Origin: a bacterium
GTDB taxonomy: Bacteria; Electryoneota; RPQS01
Reading direction: 5' to 3'
Assembly (NCBI GenBank): GCA_016703065.1
Contig: JADJCU010000002.1
Span: 434,001-498,000 of the forward strand
DNA: 64,000 nt
Of this stretch, positions 43,170-53,197 are shown piece after piece. Each line of letters opens with the position of its first letter. The stretch's first letter is position 1. A program made the position numbers and the translations under genes. The notes under the pieces were generated by a model. The model ran no database searches. It was not told where the DNA came from and worked only from the letters and a program-made list of their open reading frames with translations.

Positions 43170-44425
43170 TGGCGGCGAACGGGAATTTGCTCATCTCCCG
43201 CAATTTCGCGGTTGAGAACATGGCTTCAATCGACGTCGCGCTAAAGAATGGCGCGTATGATCAGTTGAAACGCGCCGTTAAAATGAAGCCGGAAGAGGTG
43301 ACGGAGCTTGTGAAGGCTTCGGGGCTGCGTGGCCATGGCGGGGCGGGGTTTTCAGCGGGCACGAAGTGGGGTTTCATACCGAAGGACAAATTCCCGCGTT
43401 ACGTCACGGTGAACGGTGACGAAAGCGAGCCGGGTACGTGCAAGGATCGTTTGATTCTTGAGAGGGATCCGCACCTGTTGATTGAAGGCGCGTTGATTTG
43501 CGCCTACGCCGTACAGGCGGAGCGCGTGTACATCTACATTCGCGGCGAGTATTTCTATCCGACGAAAGTGACTGCCGAGGCCGTGAAGCAGGCGTATGCG
43601 AAGGGCTTCGCGGGCAAGAACATTCTGAACAGCGGCTGGTCGTGTTCTGTGCACATGCACAACGGCGCGGGCGCATATATCTGCGGTGAAGAGACCGGCT
43701 TGATCGAGTCGATGGAAGGGAAGAAGGGCTGGCCGCGACTGAAGCCGCCATTCTATCCAGCGGCGATTGGATTATATGGCGCGCCGACGATTGTGAATAA
43801 CGTTGAGACACTCGCGTTTGTTCCGCGGGTGATGGAAATTGGTCCTGAGAAGTTTGCGGCACTGGGCACGCCAAAGAATGGCGGGACAGCGCTATATTCG
43901 CTGTCTGGCCATGTCAACAATCCGGGTGTCTACGAGTTACCGATGGGCACGCCGCTAATGGACCTGATTCACAAGTTTGGCGGCGGAATTCGCAATGGTC
44001 ACAAGCTGAAGGCAGTGATTCCCGGTGGATCATCATCGCATATTTTGACGGCGGAAGAGTGCGAGAATTTGCCGCTTGATTTTGAGTCTGTTGCGTCACG
44101 CGGTTCGATGCTCGGCAGCGCGGCGGTTATGGTGATTGATGAAACGGTTTCGATACCCAAGCTGATGCACTGGATGGTGCGCTTCTACGCTCACGAGAGT
44201 TGCGGACAGTGCACGCCGTGCCGTGAGGGGTGCGACTGGCTGTTGAGGTTGTCGAAGAAGTTTATTGATGGAACGGCCCGCAAGCGCGACATCGACGATA
44301 TGTGGGAACTTGCGGATAACATTGACGGCAAGACGATTTGCGCGTTGGGTGCGGCGGTTGCCTGGCCGACGAAGAGCTACCTTGTTAAATTCCGTCACGA
44401 GTTCGAAGCGGTTTGCCGAAATTAG
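43169..44425 (+). CDS. nuoF: NADH-quinone oxidoreductase subunit F
   Basis: 418-residue NADH-oxidising subunit with FMN and cluster N3. NADH site GLRGHGGAGFSAGTKWGF, FMN site VNGDESEPGTCKDR and GAGAYICGEETGLIESMEG, cluster ligands ESCGQCTPCREG plus the later Cys in KTICALG. Start ATG 43169 overlaps the nuoE stop. Normal length. Confidence 0.97.
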   Translation: MAANGNLLISRNFAVENMASIDVALKNGAYDQLKRAVKMKPEEVTELVKASGLRGHGGAGFSAGTKWGFIPKDKFPRYVTVNGDESEPGTCKDRLILERDPHLLIEGALICAYAVQAERVYIYIRGEYFYPTKVTAEAVKQAYAKGFAGKNILNSGWSCSVHMHNGAGAYICGEETGLIESMEGKKGWPRLKPPFYPAAIGLYGAPTIVNNVETLAFVPRVMEIGPEKFAALGTPKNGGTALYSLSGHVNNPGVYELPMGTPLMDLIHKFGGGIRNGHKLKAVIPGGSSSHILTAEECENLPLDFESVASRGSMLGSAAVMVIDETVSIPKLMHWMVRFYAHESCGQCTPCREGCDWLLRLSKKFIDGTARKRDIDDMWELADNIDGKTICALGAAVAWPTKSYLVKFRHEFEAVCRN

Positions 44426-44449
44426 AATTCTTGATTAGAGATACCAAAA

Positions 44450-46126
44450 GTGCCCTGGCTTGAAATAGACGGAAAACCGGTTGACGTGCCGGCGGGAATG
44501 AACCTCATTGAAGCGGCACGGCTGCTGAATGTGGAGATTCCGCACTATTGCTACCACGCGGGATTGACCGTGGTAGGGTCATGCCGCATGTGCCAGGTTG
44601 AGGTGGAAATCGGCGGGCGCAAGAGCATCGCGATCGGCTGCAATACGAAAGCGGCCGACGGGATGAAGGTCACGACGAAGAGCAAAGCGGTTTTCAAACT
44701 GCGCCGCTCGATTCTCGAGTTTTACTTGCAGCATCACCCGTTGGACTGCCCGATTTGTGACGACGCGGGCGAATGCGACTTGCAGAATTACTATATGTCG
44801 CACGGTCTGCACGACAGCCGAGTGGCACTTGACGAGAAGAAGCATAAGCACAAGGTAATGGACGTAGGGCCGACGGTTGTGCTGGACAGCGAGCGCTGTG
44901 TGTTATGTTCGCGCTGTATCCGTTTTTGCCGCGAGATTACCGGAACGGCCGAGCTGGGCATCTTCAATCATGGTCGCGATAACGAGTTATTGACAGTACC
45001 GGGCAAGCAGCTCGACAACGACTATTCGGGTTGTGTTGTCGATATCTGCCCGGTCGGCGCGTTGACGGATAAGGATTTCCGTTTCAAACGTCGCGTTTGG
45101 TACATGAAACGCACGGCTTCTGTGTGCACGGGCTGCTCGCGAGGCTGTAATGTTTTTGTAGATTGGGAAATCGATCGCCGCTACAAGGACCCGGAACGCC
45201 GGATTCAACGCTTGAAACCGCGCTATAATCGCATGGTGAACGAGTGGTGGATGTGCGATCAGGGCAGATACAGCTATCACGCCGTGGATGCTCCAAATCG
45301 GATTTCAACGCCGCGCGTGAACGTGCAAGGCAATGGCCATGTTCCGTCGACTGATGAAGTGCTAACCCGAGCGGCGGACAAGATTCAATCGGCGTTGAAA
45401 AGGCAGGGAGCGGGTTCTGTCGCGGTGCTGGCGACGTCCGCATCATCAAATGAAGACCTGTTCTTGCTGAATCGCCTGTTCATCGACAAACTGAAAGTTC
45501 AGAATATCGATACAACATTTGGTTTCGAGAAGCTGGGCAAGCAGGACGAGATATTGAAGCGCGCGGACCTGACGCCGAATCGGCGCGGTGCGTTAGAGAT
45601 GCAGATCAAGCCTTCCGGTGACGGCCAGAGCGGAGATGATCTCTTGGCCGCAGCGGTCGAAGGAGAATTCGACGTCTTAGTCGTCGTGCGTCACGATTTG
45701 TCCGCGGCGCTGTCCGAGCGCGACTTGACCAAGTTGCGGAAGAATACCGGCTACATTCTCTACTTAGCGTCGCATGACAACGGGCTTTCGGCGATCGCGG
45801 ACGACGTACTGCCGCTTGCGATGTGGGCCGAGCGTGAAGCGAGTTATACGAATTTCCAAGGGCGGGTTCAACGCACTCGCAAACCGTTTGAGCCGCGCGG
45901 CATGGCGTTGCCCGAGTGGGAATTGTGGCAATTATTAGGTCAGAAGCTTGGTCTTGCGGCGAGTTATGACTCTGTGCCAGCTGTGTTCGACGCGCTCGGC
46001 GCTACGTTTGAGGGCTACAAGGGGCTGACTTGGGACTCGCTTGGCAATAGCGGAAAGATGCTGATCACTGCTCCTGATCCAGTCTACAAGAAGGTACAGA
46101 CCTCGCAACCGCTTCCGGCTTACTAA
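44450..46126 (+). CDS. nuoG: NADH-quinone oxidoreductase subunit G
   Basis: 558-residue iron-sulfur subunit, at the short end for the family. [2Fe-2S] ligands CYHAGLTVVGSCRMC; His-ligated cluster HHPLDCPICDDAGECDLQ; further clusters CSRCIRFCREI and DICPVGAL; then a molybdopterin-oxidoreductase-like domain opening CTGCSRGCNVFVDWE with a much reduced C-terminal part that cannot hold a cofactor. Start GTG 44450 (MPWLEIDGKPVDVPAGM). Confidence 0.95.
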   Translation: MPWLEIDGKPVDVPAGMNLIEAARLLNVEIPHYCYHAGLTVVGSCRMCQVEVEIGGRKSIAIGCNTKAADGMKVTTKSKAVFKLRRSILEFYLQHHPLDCPICDDAGECDLQNYYMSHGLHDSRVALDEKKHKHKVMDVGPTVVLDSERCVLCSRCIRFCREITGTAELGIFNHGRDNELLTVPGKQLDNDYSGCVVDICPVGALTDKDFRFKRRVWYMKRTASVCTGCSRGCNVFVDWEIDRRYKDPERRIQRLKPRYNRMVNEWWMCDQGRYSYHAVDAPNRISTPRVNVQGNGHVPSTDEVLTRAADKIQSALKRQGAGSVAVLATSASSNEDLFLLNRLFIDKLKVQNIDTTFGFEKLGKQDEILKRADLTPNRRGALEMQIKPSGDGQSGDDLLAAAVEGEFDVLVVVRHDLSAALSERDLTKLRKNTGYILYLASHDNGLSAIADDVLPLAMWAEREASYTNFQGRVQRTRKPFEPRGMALPEWELWQLLGQKLGLAASYDSVPAVFDALGATFEGYKGLTWDSLGNSGKMLITAPDPVYKKVQTSQPLPAY

Positions 46127-46128
46127 AG

Positions 46129-47236
46129 ATGTTCATCGATTTTGGCATAATCATCGGCAAGATCGCCTTCGTCCTGGTCAACATTTTGAACGGTGCGGGC
46201 ATCTTGACGTGGGTGGAGCGCAAGCAGAGCGCATTGATGTCGGATCGTATTGGCGCGAACCGGGCGTCGATTCTTGGCATCCGGCTGCTGGGGCTGGTCA
46301 ATTCACTGGCCGACGCGTTGAAGTTGATCTTCAAAGAGGATTTCGTCCCGCCGCGCGGTGTGCGCGTTTTGCATTTCCTTGCACCGATTTTCGCGATGGG
46401 ACCGGTGTTCCTGACGATGGCCGTGATACCTTTTGGTCCGCCGATCGAGCTCTGGGGCCGCGATATCAAACTGCAGATTCTCGATCTTGACATCGGGATG
46501 CTCTACGTCCTCGCCTTTGGTTCAATTGCCGTGTACGGCGCGATGATCGCAGGTTGGGCTTCGAACAGCAAATACGCACTGTTGGGCGGAATGCGCGCCT
46601 CGGCACAGATGATCTCGTACGAGGTCGTCCTGGGCCTGTCCTTGATTGGACCGATATTGGTTTTCGGAACGCTTGAGCCGGGGCTGATGGTCAATGCGCA
46701 GAACACGTACCTGTGGGGCTGGATTCCGCAGTGGGGAGTGATCGTCCAGCCGATCGCATTTCTGTTATTTCTTCCGGCCGCAATGGCGGAAACGAAACGC
46801 GCGCCATTCGACATGCCGGAAGGCGAGTCGGAAATTATTGGGTTTGCCACCGAATACTCGGGCATGCGTTGGGGCATGTTCTTCCTCGGCGAGTTTGCAG
46901 AGATCGTTGTGTTGGCCGGAATTATGACGACGGTCTTCTTCGGCGGCTATCACGTTCCGTTCCTGTTTGATGCGGTCGAAAAGGCCGGCCAAGCGGGCTT
47001 CCACTTCCCGTGGGGATCGTATTTCGCTCTTGGCGAGGTGGACCGTTGTGATCTTGCGAATGCTTGCGTTCGGTGCGAAGCTCGCGATACTGATGTGGCT
47101 CCAGATGCAGATTCGCTGGACGTTCCCGCGTTTTCGATACGATCAATTGATGCGCGTGTCATGGAAGGAAATGCTGCCGGTGGCCCTGGTGAATATCGCG
47201 ATTACGGGCCTTGTCATACTGTGGTTGGGGAAGTAA
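46129..47236 (+). CDS. nuoH: NADH-quinone oxidoreductase subunit H (frameshifted)
   Basis: Membrane subunit that links the quinone site to the proton pumps. Eight hydrophobic segments; WVERKQSALMSDRIGANRA near 28 and AETKRAPFDMPEGESEIIGF near 225 are diagnostic. One extra G near 47037 breaks the frame; joined it reads LGEWTVVILRMLAFGAKLAI then IRWTFPRFRYDQLM and ends LVILWLGK with TAA 47234-47236, 368 residues. Uncorrected, the ORF runs to 47241 with Asp/Ala-rich non-membrane sequence. Confidence 0.94.
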
Positions 47237-47237
47237 A

Positions 47238-47837
47238 ATGATCACGGTCAAGCAAGTCCGCGAAGTCAAGCTGAGTCTGTGGCAGAACACGTACTATCCC
47301 GAGTTGTGGCGCGGGATGGTCGTGACTTCACGGCATTTCTTCGGCAACTTCGGACGCTTTGTGGGACGCGCAGTTGGTTTAAAGGTGAAGAAGCCATTGG
47401 TGACGTTTCAATATCCCGAAGAGCGTCGACCGATTGCTCCGCGTTGGCGGGGCCGTCACCGTTTGATGCTCAGGCCTGACGGCGCACCGCGCTGTGTGGC
47501 CTGCATGATGTGCGAAACGGCGTGTCCGGACAAGTGTATCTATATTACCGCGGGCGAGTCGGTGGACAGCCGGATCGAGAAGTATCCAGTCGCGTTTGAA
47601 ATCGACTTGTTGCGCTGCTGCTTCTGCGGTATGTGCGTTGAAGCATGTCCTGAGGACGCAATTCGCATGGATTCCGGTTACATTGATTTGGGCGGTTACA
47701 GTCGCGGTGAGTTCTATATGGATCGCGACTTCATGCTCAAGGGTTCGGCGCCGACCACACATGCGCAATATCGCGGTGAATTGGATGGCGTGGTCGTCAC
47801 ACGGGTCGATCTGCTCGCGCAGGCAAAACAGCACTAA
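47238..47837 (+). CDS. nuoI: NADH-quinone oxidoreductase subunit I
   Basis: 199-residue ferredoxin-like subunit with clusters N6a and N6b: CVACMMCETACP (~82-93) and CCFCGMCVEACP (~121-132). Start ATG 47238, one base after the corrected nuoH stop. Last complex I gene here: nuoJ, K, L, M and N are not in the window. Confidence 0.96.
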   Translation: MITVKQVREVKLSLWQNTYYPELWRGMVVTSRHFFGNFGRFVGRAVGLKVKKPLVTFQYPEERRPIAPRWRGRHRLMLRPDGAPRCVACMMCETACPDKCIYITAGESVDSRIEKYPVAFEIDLLRCCFCGMCVEACPEDAIRMDSGYIDLGGYSRGEFYMDRDFMLKGSAPTTHAQYRGELDGVVVTRVDLLAQAKQH

Positions 47838-47841
47838 TCGT

Positions 47842-47901
47842 TGTCCCCGGGGGACAGACAAGGGAACTTTCGCGGGCCGTACGGAAGCAGTTCCGTGCGG
47901 C
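47842..47901 (+). terminator. Two palindromes after nuoI, possible terminator
   Basis: TGTCCCC/GGGGGACA (47842-47856) is a near-perfect palindrome, and GCCGTACGGAA-GCAG-TTCCGTGCGGC (47876-47901) is an 11-bp hairpin with one G:T. Only two T follow, so classical termination is uncertain; the hairpins may instead stabilise the 3' end of the nuo transcript. Confidence 0.4.
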
Positions 47902-47929
47902 TTATGCACATTGTAAGGGTTGGACACGC

Positions 47930-48907
47930 ATGAGCGATCGGCAGATTCTCTGGCCATCGAATCGACTTCAGAAGCTCTTTGGAATTCGCTACCCGATCGT
48001 GCAAGCAGGCATGGTCTGGGTGTCGGGCTGGAAGCTGTGCGCGGCGGTTGGACGGTGCGGCGGATTGGGCATGATTGGCGCGGGTTCCATGAAGCCGGAA
48101 CAGTTGCGCGAGCATATCCGCGATGCACGAACCGCGCTGCCGGACGGAACTCCCTTTGCGGTGAATGTGCCGTTGCTGCGCGGCGACGTGCAGGAGCTTA
48201 TTCAGGTTTGCCTTGAAATGAACGTAAGAATCGTATTCACCTCGGCGGGGAATCCGGCGACGTTTACCGAGACGCTGAAGAAAGCGGGTACAACAGTTGT
48301 GCACGTCGTCCCGACGGCGAAGCTCGCGAAGAAGTGCGAAGAGCGCGGCGTTGATGCGGTTGTGTGCGAAGGCACAGAAGCGGGTGGTCACAACGGGATA
48401 GATGAAATTCCAACCTTCGTGTTAGTGCCGCAGGTCCGTGACGCCGTCAGAATTCCAGTCATCGCTGCGGGCGGTATCGCCGACGGACGCGGGATAATGG
48501 CGGCGTTGTCACTTGGCGCCGATGGCGTACAGATCGGTACGCGCTTCGCGGCCACGCAGGAGTCTTCGGCACATGCGCGGTATAAGCAGGCAGTGGTCGA
48601 CGCAGGCGAAACAGACACCGTACTGAGCCTGAAGAAGATCGGGCCGACGCGCATGATAAAGTCTCCGTTCTCGCTGAAGTGCGTGGAATACGAACAGCGT
48701 TGCGCGACCCCGGACGAGTTGCAGCTCCTGCTGGACAGAAAACGGGAGCGGCGCGGCATTTTTGAAGGTGATTGGGAAGAAGGACAGCTTGAAGCCGGAA
48801 TGTGTTCGGGACTTATCGGAGACGTACCGACTGTGGAGCAATTGATGGAACGGTTGTTGGCTGAATATCGTGATGCGGTTGACCGTGTCGCGGGAAACCT
48901 TGAGTAG
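47930..48907 (+). CDS. Nitronate monooxygenase / FabK-like flavoprotein
   Basis: 325-residue FMN-dependent TIM-barrel enzyme. It opens FGIRYPIVQAGMVWVSGWKL, with CEGTEAGGHNG (~145), IPVIAAGGIADGRGIMAALS (~185) and GADGVQIGTRFAATQES (~205) as FMN and catalytic loops; the His in GGHNG is the expected general base. The family covers nitronate monooxygenases and FabK enoyl-ACP reductases; no fatty-acid genes lie nearby, so I leave the substrate open. Start ATG 47930. Confidence 0.8.
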   Translation: MSDRQILWPSNRLQKLFGIRYPIVQAGMVWVSGWKLCAAVGRCGGLGMIGAGSMKPEQLREHIRDARTALPDGTPFAVNVPLLRGDVQELIQVCLEMNVRIVFTSAGNPATFTETLKKAGTTVVHVVPTAKLAKKCEERGVDAVVCEGTEAGGHNGIDEIPTFVLVPQVRDAVRIPVIAAGGIADGRGIMAALSLGADGVQIGTRFAATQESSAHARYKQAVVDAGETDTVLSLKKIGPTRMIKSPFSLKCVEYEQRCATPDELQLLLDRKRERRGIFEGDWEEGQLEAGMCSGLIGDVPTVEQLMERLLAEYRDAVDRVAGNLE

Positions 48908-48916
48908 AGGACCAAG

Positions 48917-49291
48917 TTGCGCGAGATACTGGGCGGCAAGATACACGCCGCCACACTCACCGAAACGAAACTCGACTACGAAGGCAGTTGCGCCATCGAT
49001 CGCGATTTGCTGGATGCGGCGAACATTGCTGTGTACGAGCGTGTGCATGTTTATAACATCACGAGTGGTGCGCGGCTCGATACGTACGCGATTCCGGCGA
49101 AGCGCGGCTCGGGCAAAGTCGGTTTGAACGGCGCTGCCGCTCGATTGGGGCAGGTAGGGGACAAAGTAATTATTGCGACATTTGTGCAGTTATCTGACGA
49201 AGAGCTTGCGAAACACCGCTGCCGCGTGGTCTTGGTGGACAAGAACAAGTTGACCAAGCTCATCGAACATAAGAGCGAGCGACCGAAATGA
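48917..49291 (+). CDS. panD: Aspartate 1-decarboxylase proenzyme
   Basis: Makes beta-alanine for pantothenate. The 124-residue proenzyme has the self-cleavage site at Gly23-Ser24 in DYEGSCAID, the Ser becoming the pyruvoyl group; ANIAVYERVHVYNITSGARL and GLNGAAARLGQVGDKVII are typical. TTG start at 48917; the stop overlaps the pepA ATG (ATGA). Confidence 0.95.
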   Translation: MREILGGKIHAATLTETKLDYEGSCAIDRDLLDAANIAVYERVHVYNITSGARLDTYAIPAKRGSGKVGLNGAAARLGQVGDKVIIATFVQLSDEELAKHRCRVVLVDKNKLTKLIEHKSERPK

Positions 49292-50768
49292 AGATCTCCG
49301 CAGTTTCCGGCGCGCTGAAGGGCCGTACGGATGCCATCGCAATTGGACTGTTTGACGACGAACTGAAGTCGCCCAAACTTACGGGTCTTGATCGTAGGAC
49401 GATCTCTGCATTTCAGAAGTTAATCGCGGCGTCGAGGTTTTCGGGCAAACACACCGAGACCGTCGTCCATTTCAGCCAGGCCGCGCAGGCGCCGCAGCTT
49501 ATTCTGCAAGGGTTGGGATCGCGAAAAGAGTTTTCGTGGCGTCGGCTTCGCCTGGCGGCGGGTTCGATGATACGATCCGCAAAGGCGAATTCCGCGAAGC
49601 ACCTCTCGCTTTTCAGCGCTGAATCGTTCGCGGACGATTTGGATGCGGGACTCACCGCACAGGCTCTAACCGACGGATTGGTCCTCGGTCACTGGAGCTT
49701 TGAACATTACAAAGCCAAGCCGGACACGTCAGCGGTCCTGCAAGTCAATCTCTATTTTGCCTCGGCACAAAGGCAGAAGCTCGCTTCTTCCGCGATTCCC
49801 GCCGCGCAAGTTAAGGCCGAAGCGCACAATCTTGCGCGCGACTACGGCACGCATCCGGCGAATGTGGTGAACACGGACTATCTTAAGGCCGAGGCCAAGA
49901 AGCTCGCCAAGGTAGGTATTCAGGTAACGGTTTTGGAACGCGCACAGCTTGAGAAGCTGGGCATGAATCTTTGCTTGCCGTGGGCAAAGCCAGCGAGATG
50001 CCGCCGCGCGTGATTATTATGGACTATAACCCGCGTGGCGCGAAGAAGACGATCGCGTTTGTGGGCAAGGGATTGGTGTTTGACAGCGGCGGTTTGAATA
50101 TCAAAGTCGCGATGATGGACGAGATGAAGAGCGACATGTGCGGCGCGGCGGCGGTATTGGCTGCTATGCATGCGATTGCAAAACTCAGGCCCACGCAGCG
50201 TATCTTAGGGGTGATTGGAACGTGTGAGAACGCGATCAGCGATGAGGCCTTTCGTCCATCGGACATTTACCGAGCCTACAATGGCAAGACTGTTGAAATC
50301 GGCAACACGGATGCGGAAGGCCGGTTGGTGTTGGCCGACGCGATGGCATACATTGTGGACAAGTACAAGCCCAATTTGCTTGTCGACATTGCTACGCTGA
50401 CCGGTGCGGCCAAAATCGCGCTCGGCAATCACGCTGACGCAGTGTTCGCGAATTCGGATCGCGTGTCGCAGCAAGTGCTCGCCGCGGCTGAGCGGGCGTT
50501 CGAGCGGATGTGGCCCATGCCTATGTACGAAGAGTACGGTGAAGAAATGAAGAGCGTCGTCGCTGATCTGAATAACGCGGCCGGGGATCGTTGGGGCGGC
50601 GCCTGTCGGGCCGCAGCGTTCCTGAAGGAGTTCGTCGGCAACACACCGTGGGCGCACATCGACATCGCGCCAACATCTTTCCCTGCCGTGCCGAATTCGC
50701 TAAATCCGCGCAAGACAGCCAACGGTTCGGCGACCAAGACGCTGATTGAATTGGCGATCAACCCGTGA
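49288..50768 (+). CDS. pepA: Leucyl aminopeptidase, M17 (frameshifted)
   Basis: Di-metal cytosolic aminopeptidase, ~493 residues when joined. The N-terminal macro-like domain ends DYGTHPANVVNTDYLKAEAK. One missing T at 49970-49972 breaks the frame; corrected it reads LGMNLLLAVGKASEMPPRVI. The catalytic domain then has FVGKGLVFDSGGLNIK (metal Lys/Asp), MKSDMCGAAAVLAAM, the signature NTDAEGRLVLADAM and DRWGGACRAAAFLKEF, stopping at 50768. Start ATG 49288 overlaps panD. Confidence 0.93.
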
Positions 50769-50781
50769 CAGGAGTGTTAGA

Positions 50782-51513
50782 GTGACGGACCATGAAGTTC
50801 TTTCTGAGATTCTCTTCGATGACGACGTGTTTTATCGCATCAAGAGCATTCTGAAAGAGGCGACTCAGGCGCAAGACGTCTATATTGTGACTCCGTATGT
50901 GAAGTTGGATACACGGACCAAGGATGCGTTTGAAGAGGCAAGTGAGAAAAATGTTCGCGTGACTATGTTGATTCGCGCCGATGCCGACCATCCTATAGAC
51001 GACATCAATTGGCTTCTCAGAAAGAGAGTCATTTTGCGGAAGGTCGATAAACTCCACGCCAAGATTTATCTAGGGACGACAGGTGGGTTAGTTGCCAGCA
51101 TGAATCTTCATAGTTTTTCTGGTCAAGAAAGCAAAGAGGCCGGTGTCTATTTTAGGGATGAAGCGTCCTTGAAAAAACTTCAGGATCGTGTCAACAAATG
51201 GGTAAGCAATTCACAGGAAGTTGATCCTGTAGGTGCAACTGTCAAACAGCAGCTGCAGGAAAAGCCTAAGCCACAGCAGGGTGTGGCGACTACAAAAGCT
51301 ACAATGGCCTTGACAAAAGGACATTGCATTCGGTGCGGTGTGGCAAAGACATTCAATCCAGCCTACCCCTTATGCGATGAATGTTACCGGGAATGGGCAA
51401 TTTACAAGAATGATGCCTACAAAGAGAACTTCTGCCACAAATGTGGCAAGAGCCATGATACGACAGTGAAGTACCCACTTTGCAAGCCGTGTTGGTCGCT
51501 TGCACATAAGTAG
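50782..51513 (+). CDS. Phospholipase D-like protein with two zinc ribbons
   Basis: 243 residues from GTG 50782, which has AGGAG about 8 nt upstream. The first ~160 residues form a single PLD-like lobe with LHAKIYLG (HxK) and GLVASMNLHSFSGQESKEAG giving Asn and Glu; one copy would need to dimerise. A Gln/Lys-rich linker leads to two C-terminal ribbons: CIRCGVAKTFNPAYPLCDEC and CHKCGKSHDTTVKYPLCKPC, repeats of each other. Such PLD-fold proteins are often nucleases. The gene is visibly more AT-rich than its neighbours, which may indicate transfer. No partner gene is seen. Confidence 0.7.
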   Translation: MTDHEVLSEILFDDDVFYRIKSILKEATQAQDVYIVTPYVKLDTRTKDAFEEASEKNVRVTMLIRADADHPIDDINWLLRKRVILRKVDKLHAKIYLGTTGGLVASMNLHSFSGQESKEAGVYFRDEASLKKLQDRVNKWVSNSQEVDPVGATVKQQLQEKPKPQQGVATTKATMALTKGHCIRCGVAKTFNPAYPLCDECYREWAIYKNDAYKENFCHKCGKSHDTTVKYPLCKPCWSLAHK

Positions 51514-51518
51514 AATCC

Positions 51519-53192
51519 ATGCAGCGCGAAACACTTCCAGTTGATGTTCTGATTGTCGGCGCGGGCCCTGCGGGGCTGGCTTGCGCATATCATCTAAATC
51601 AGATGATTAAGCGGGCGAACGCGCAGGGCAACGGTCCGGGCGAAGTCGAGATCATGGTGATAGAGAAGGCCCGCGAACTTGGCGCGCACAATCTGAGCGG
51701 CGCAGTGATGGATCCGCGCTCGCTGGATGAGCTGATTCCTGACTGGAAAGCGAAAGGCTGCCCCGTTGAACGCACGGTAGAAGATGAAGGCATCTACTAC
51801 CTGACGGAATCCGGCAAGTTCAGAGCTCCGTGGACGCCGCCGCCTATGCGCAATCACGGATTTCCGATTGTCTCAATTAATCGACTGGTCAAGTGGTTGG
51901 GTGAACAATGCGAAGCTGAAGAGATTCTCATCGCAACCGAAACGCCCGGTCAGTGCCTGACTTTTGACGGAATGCGCGTGACCGGTGTTCAGACGGGCGA
52001 CAAAGGCATCAATAAGACCGGCGACAAGAAGAATTCGTTTGAACCCGGATCGTTGATCGAGGCGCGCGTTACTGTGTTGACCGAAGGCACACGCGGATCA
52101 CTGACGAAAGAGGCGTGCAACCATCTTCACTTGCACGGCGAGATGCCGCAGACCTATGTGCTCGGTGTCAAGGAAGTTTGGGAGCTTCCCAAGTCCCTTT
52201 CAACTCGCGGCAAGGTCTATCACACGCTCGGGTATCCGCTTGGCGACCTGTTCGGCGGAAGTTGGATCTACTCGATGCGCGACAACCTGATTTCGATTGG
52301 ATTGGTTAGCGATCTTGGCTACACGAATCCTTACACCGACCCGCATTACAATTTCCAGAAGTTCAAGCAGCATCCGTGGATCAAGGAGCTGCTGCGCGGC
52401 GGCAAGCTGATGGGCTACGGCGCAAAGACCATTCCCGAAGGCGGTTGGTTTTCGATGCCGAGACTTTTTGCCGATGGCCTGCTGCTCGCGGGCGACAGTG
52501 CGGCCTTCTTGAACTCCCAGCGACTCAAAGGCATTCATTTGGCGATGAAATCGGGTATGCTGGCGGCGGAGACGATCTTCCACTCGCTGAAGAAAGATGA
52601 CACCAGCGCCGCGACGCTTAAGCTCTACAAAGAGGCCGTCGAAGCAAGTTGGATTAAGACGGAACTCTGGGAAGTTCGCAATTTTCATCAGGCGTTTGAA
52701 GGCGGACTCATTCCGGGAATGTTCCATGTTGGCGCTCAGTTTTTCAGCGGCGGCCGCGGCTTTAAGGCGAAAATGCTTTCGCCCGAAACCCATACACACA
52801 TGCGTAAGGTCAGAGAGCTTGGCCTGAAGCATCGCGATGAAGTGCTTGAGTCGCGCGCGAAAGAGTTTGACCGTGAGACGACGTTCGACAAACTTTCTGA
52901 TGTCTACAAGAGCAAGACGCTGCACGAAGAGGATCAGCCGGTTCATTTGCACGTGGCGGACACGGAAGTGTGCCGCACGAAGTGCCGCGAGGAGTACGGC
53001 AATCCGTGCCAGTTTTTCTGTCCGGCGTCCGTGTATGAGATGGTTGCGGACGAGGAGCGAGGCGGCGTCAAATTGCAAATCAACGCATCAAATTGCGTGC
53101 ACTGCAAGACGTGCGACATCATGGATCCGTACAAGATTATCACGTGGGTGCCGCCCGAAGGAGGCGGAGGGCCGGAATACACGGATCTGTAG
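51519..53192 (+). CDS. Electron transfer flavoprotein-ubiquinone oxidoreductase
   Basis: 557 residues; passes electrons from ETF (reduced by acyl-CoA dehydrogenases) to the quinone pool. FAD motif DVLIVGAGPAGLACAYHLNQ at the N-terminus, ELGAHNLSGAVMDPR, GGWFSMPRLFADGLLLAGDSAAFLN seen as FADGLLLAGDSAAFLN near 325, and a C-terminal [4Fe-4S] domain with Cys in CRTKCREE, CQFFCPASVYE and CVHCKTCDIMDPYK. Monotopic membrane association is expected. An acyl-CoA dehydrogenase that could feed it lies at 57417; etfAB are not in the window. Confidence 0.93.
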   Translation: MQRETLPVDVLIVGAGPAGLACAYHLNQMIKRANAQGNGPGEVEIMVIEKARELGAHNLSGAVMDPRSLDELIPDWKAKGCPVERTVEDEGIYYLTESGKFRAPWTPPPMRNHGFPIVSINRLVKWLGEQCEAEEILIATETPGQCLTFDGMRVTGVQTGDKGINKTGDKKNSFEPGSLIEARVTVLTEGTRGSLTKEACNHLHLHGEMPQTYVLGVKEVWELPKSLSTRGKVYHTLGYPLGDLFGGSWIYSMRDNLISIGLVSDLGYTNPYTDPHYNFQKFKQHPWIKELLRGGKLMGYGAKTIPEGGWFSMPRLFADGLLLAGDSAAFLNSQRLKGIHLAMKSGMLAAETIFHSLKKDDTSAATLKLYKEAVEASWIKTELWEVRNFHQAFEGGLIPGMFHVGAQFFSGGRGFKAKMLSPETHTHMRKVRELGLKHRDEVLESRAKEFDRETTFDKLSDVYKSKTLHEEDQPVHLHVADTEVCRTKCREEYGNPCQFFCPASVYEMVADEERGGVKLQINASNCVHCKTCDIMDPYKIITWVPPEGGGGPEYTDL

Positions 53193-53197
53193 GGGCC

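Noticed and set aside
52200..53078. A 292-codon frame antisense to ETF-QO
   Set aside because: The opposite strand carries complete FAD and Fe-S motifs.
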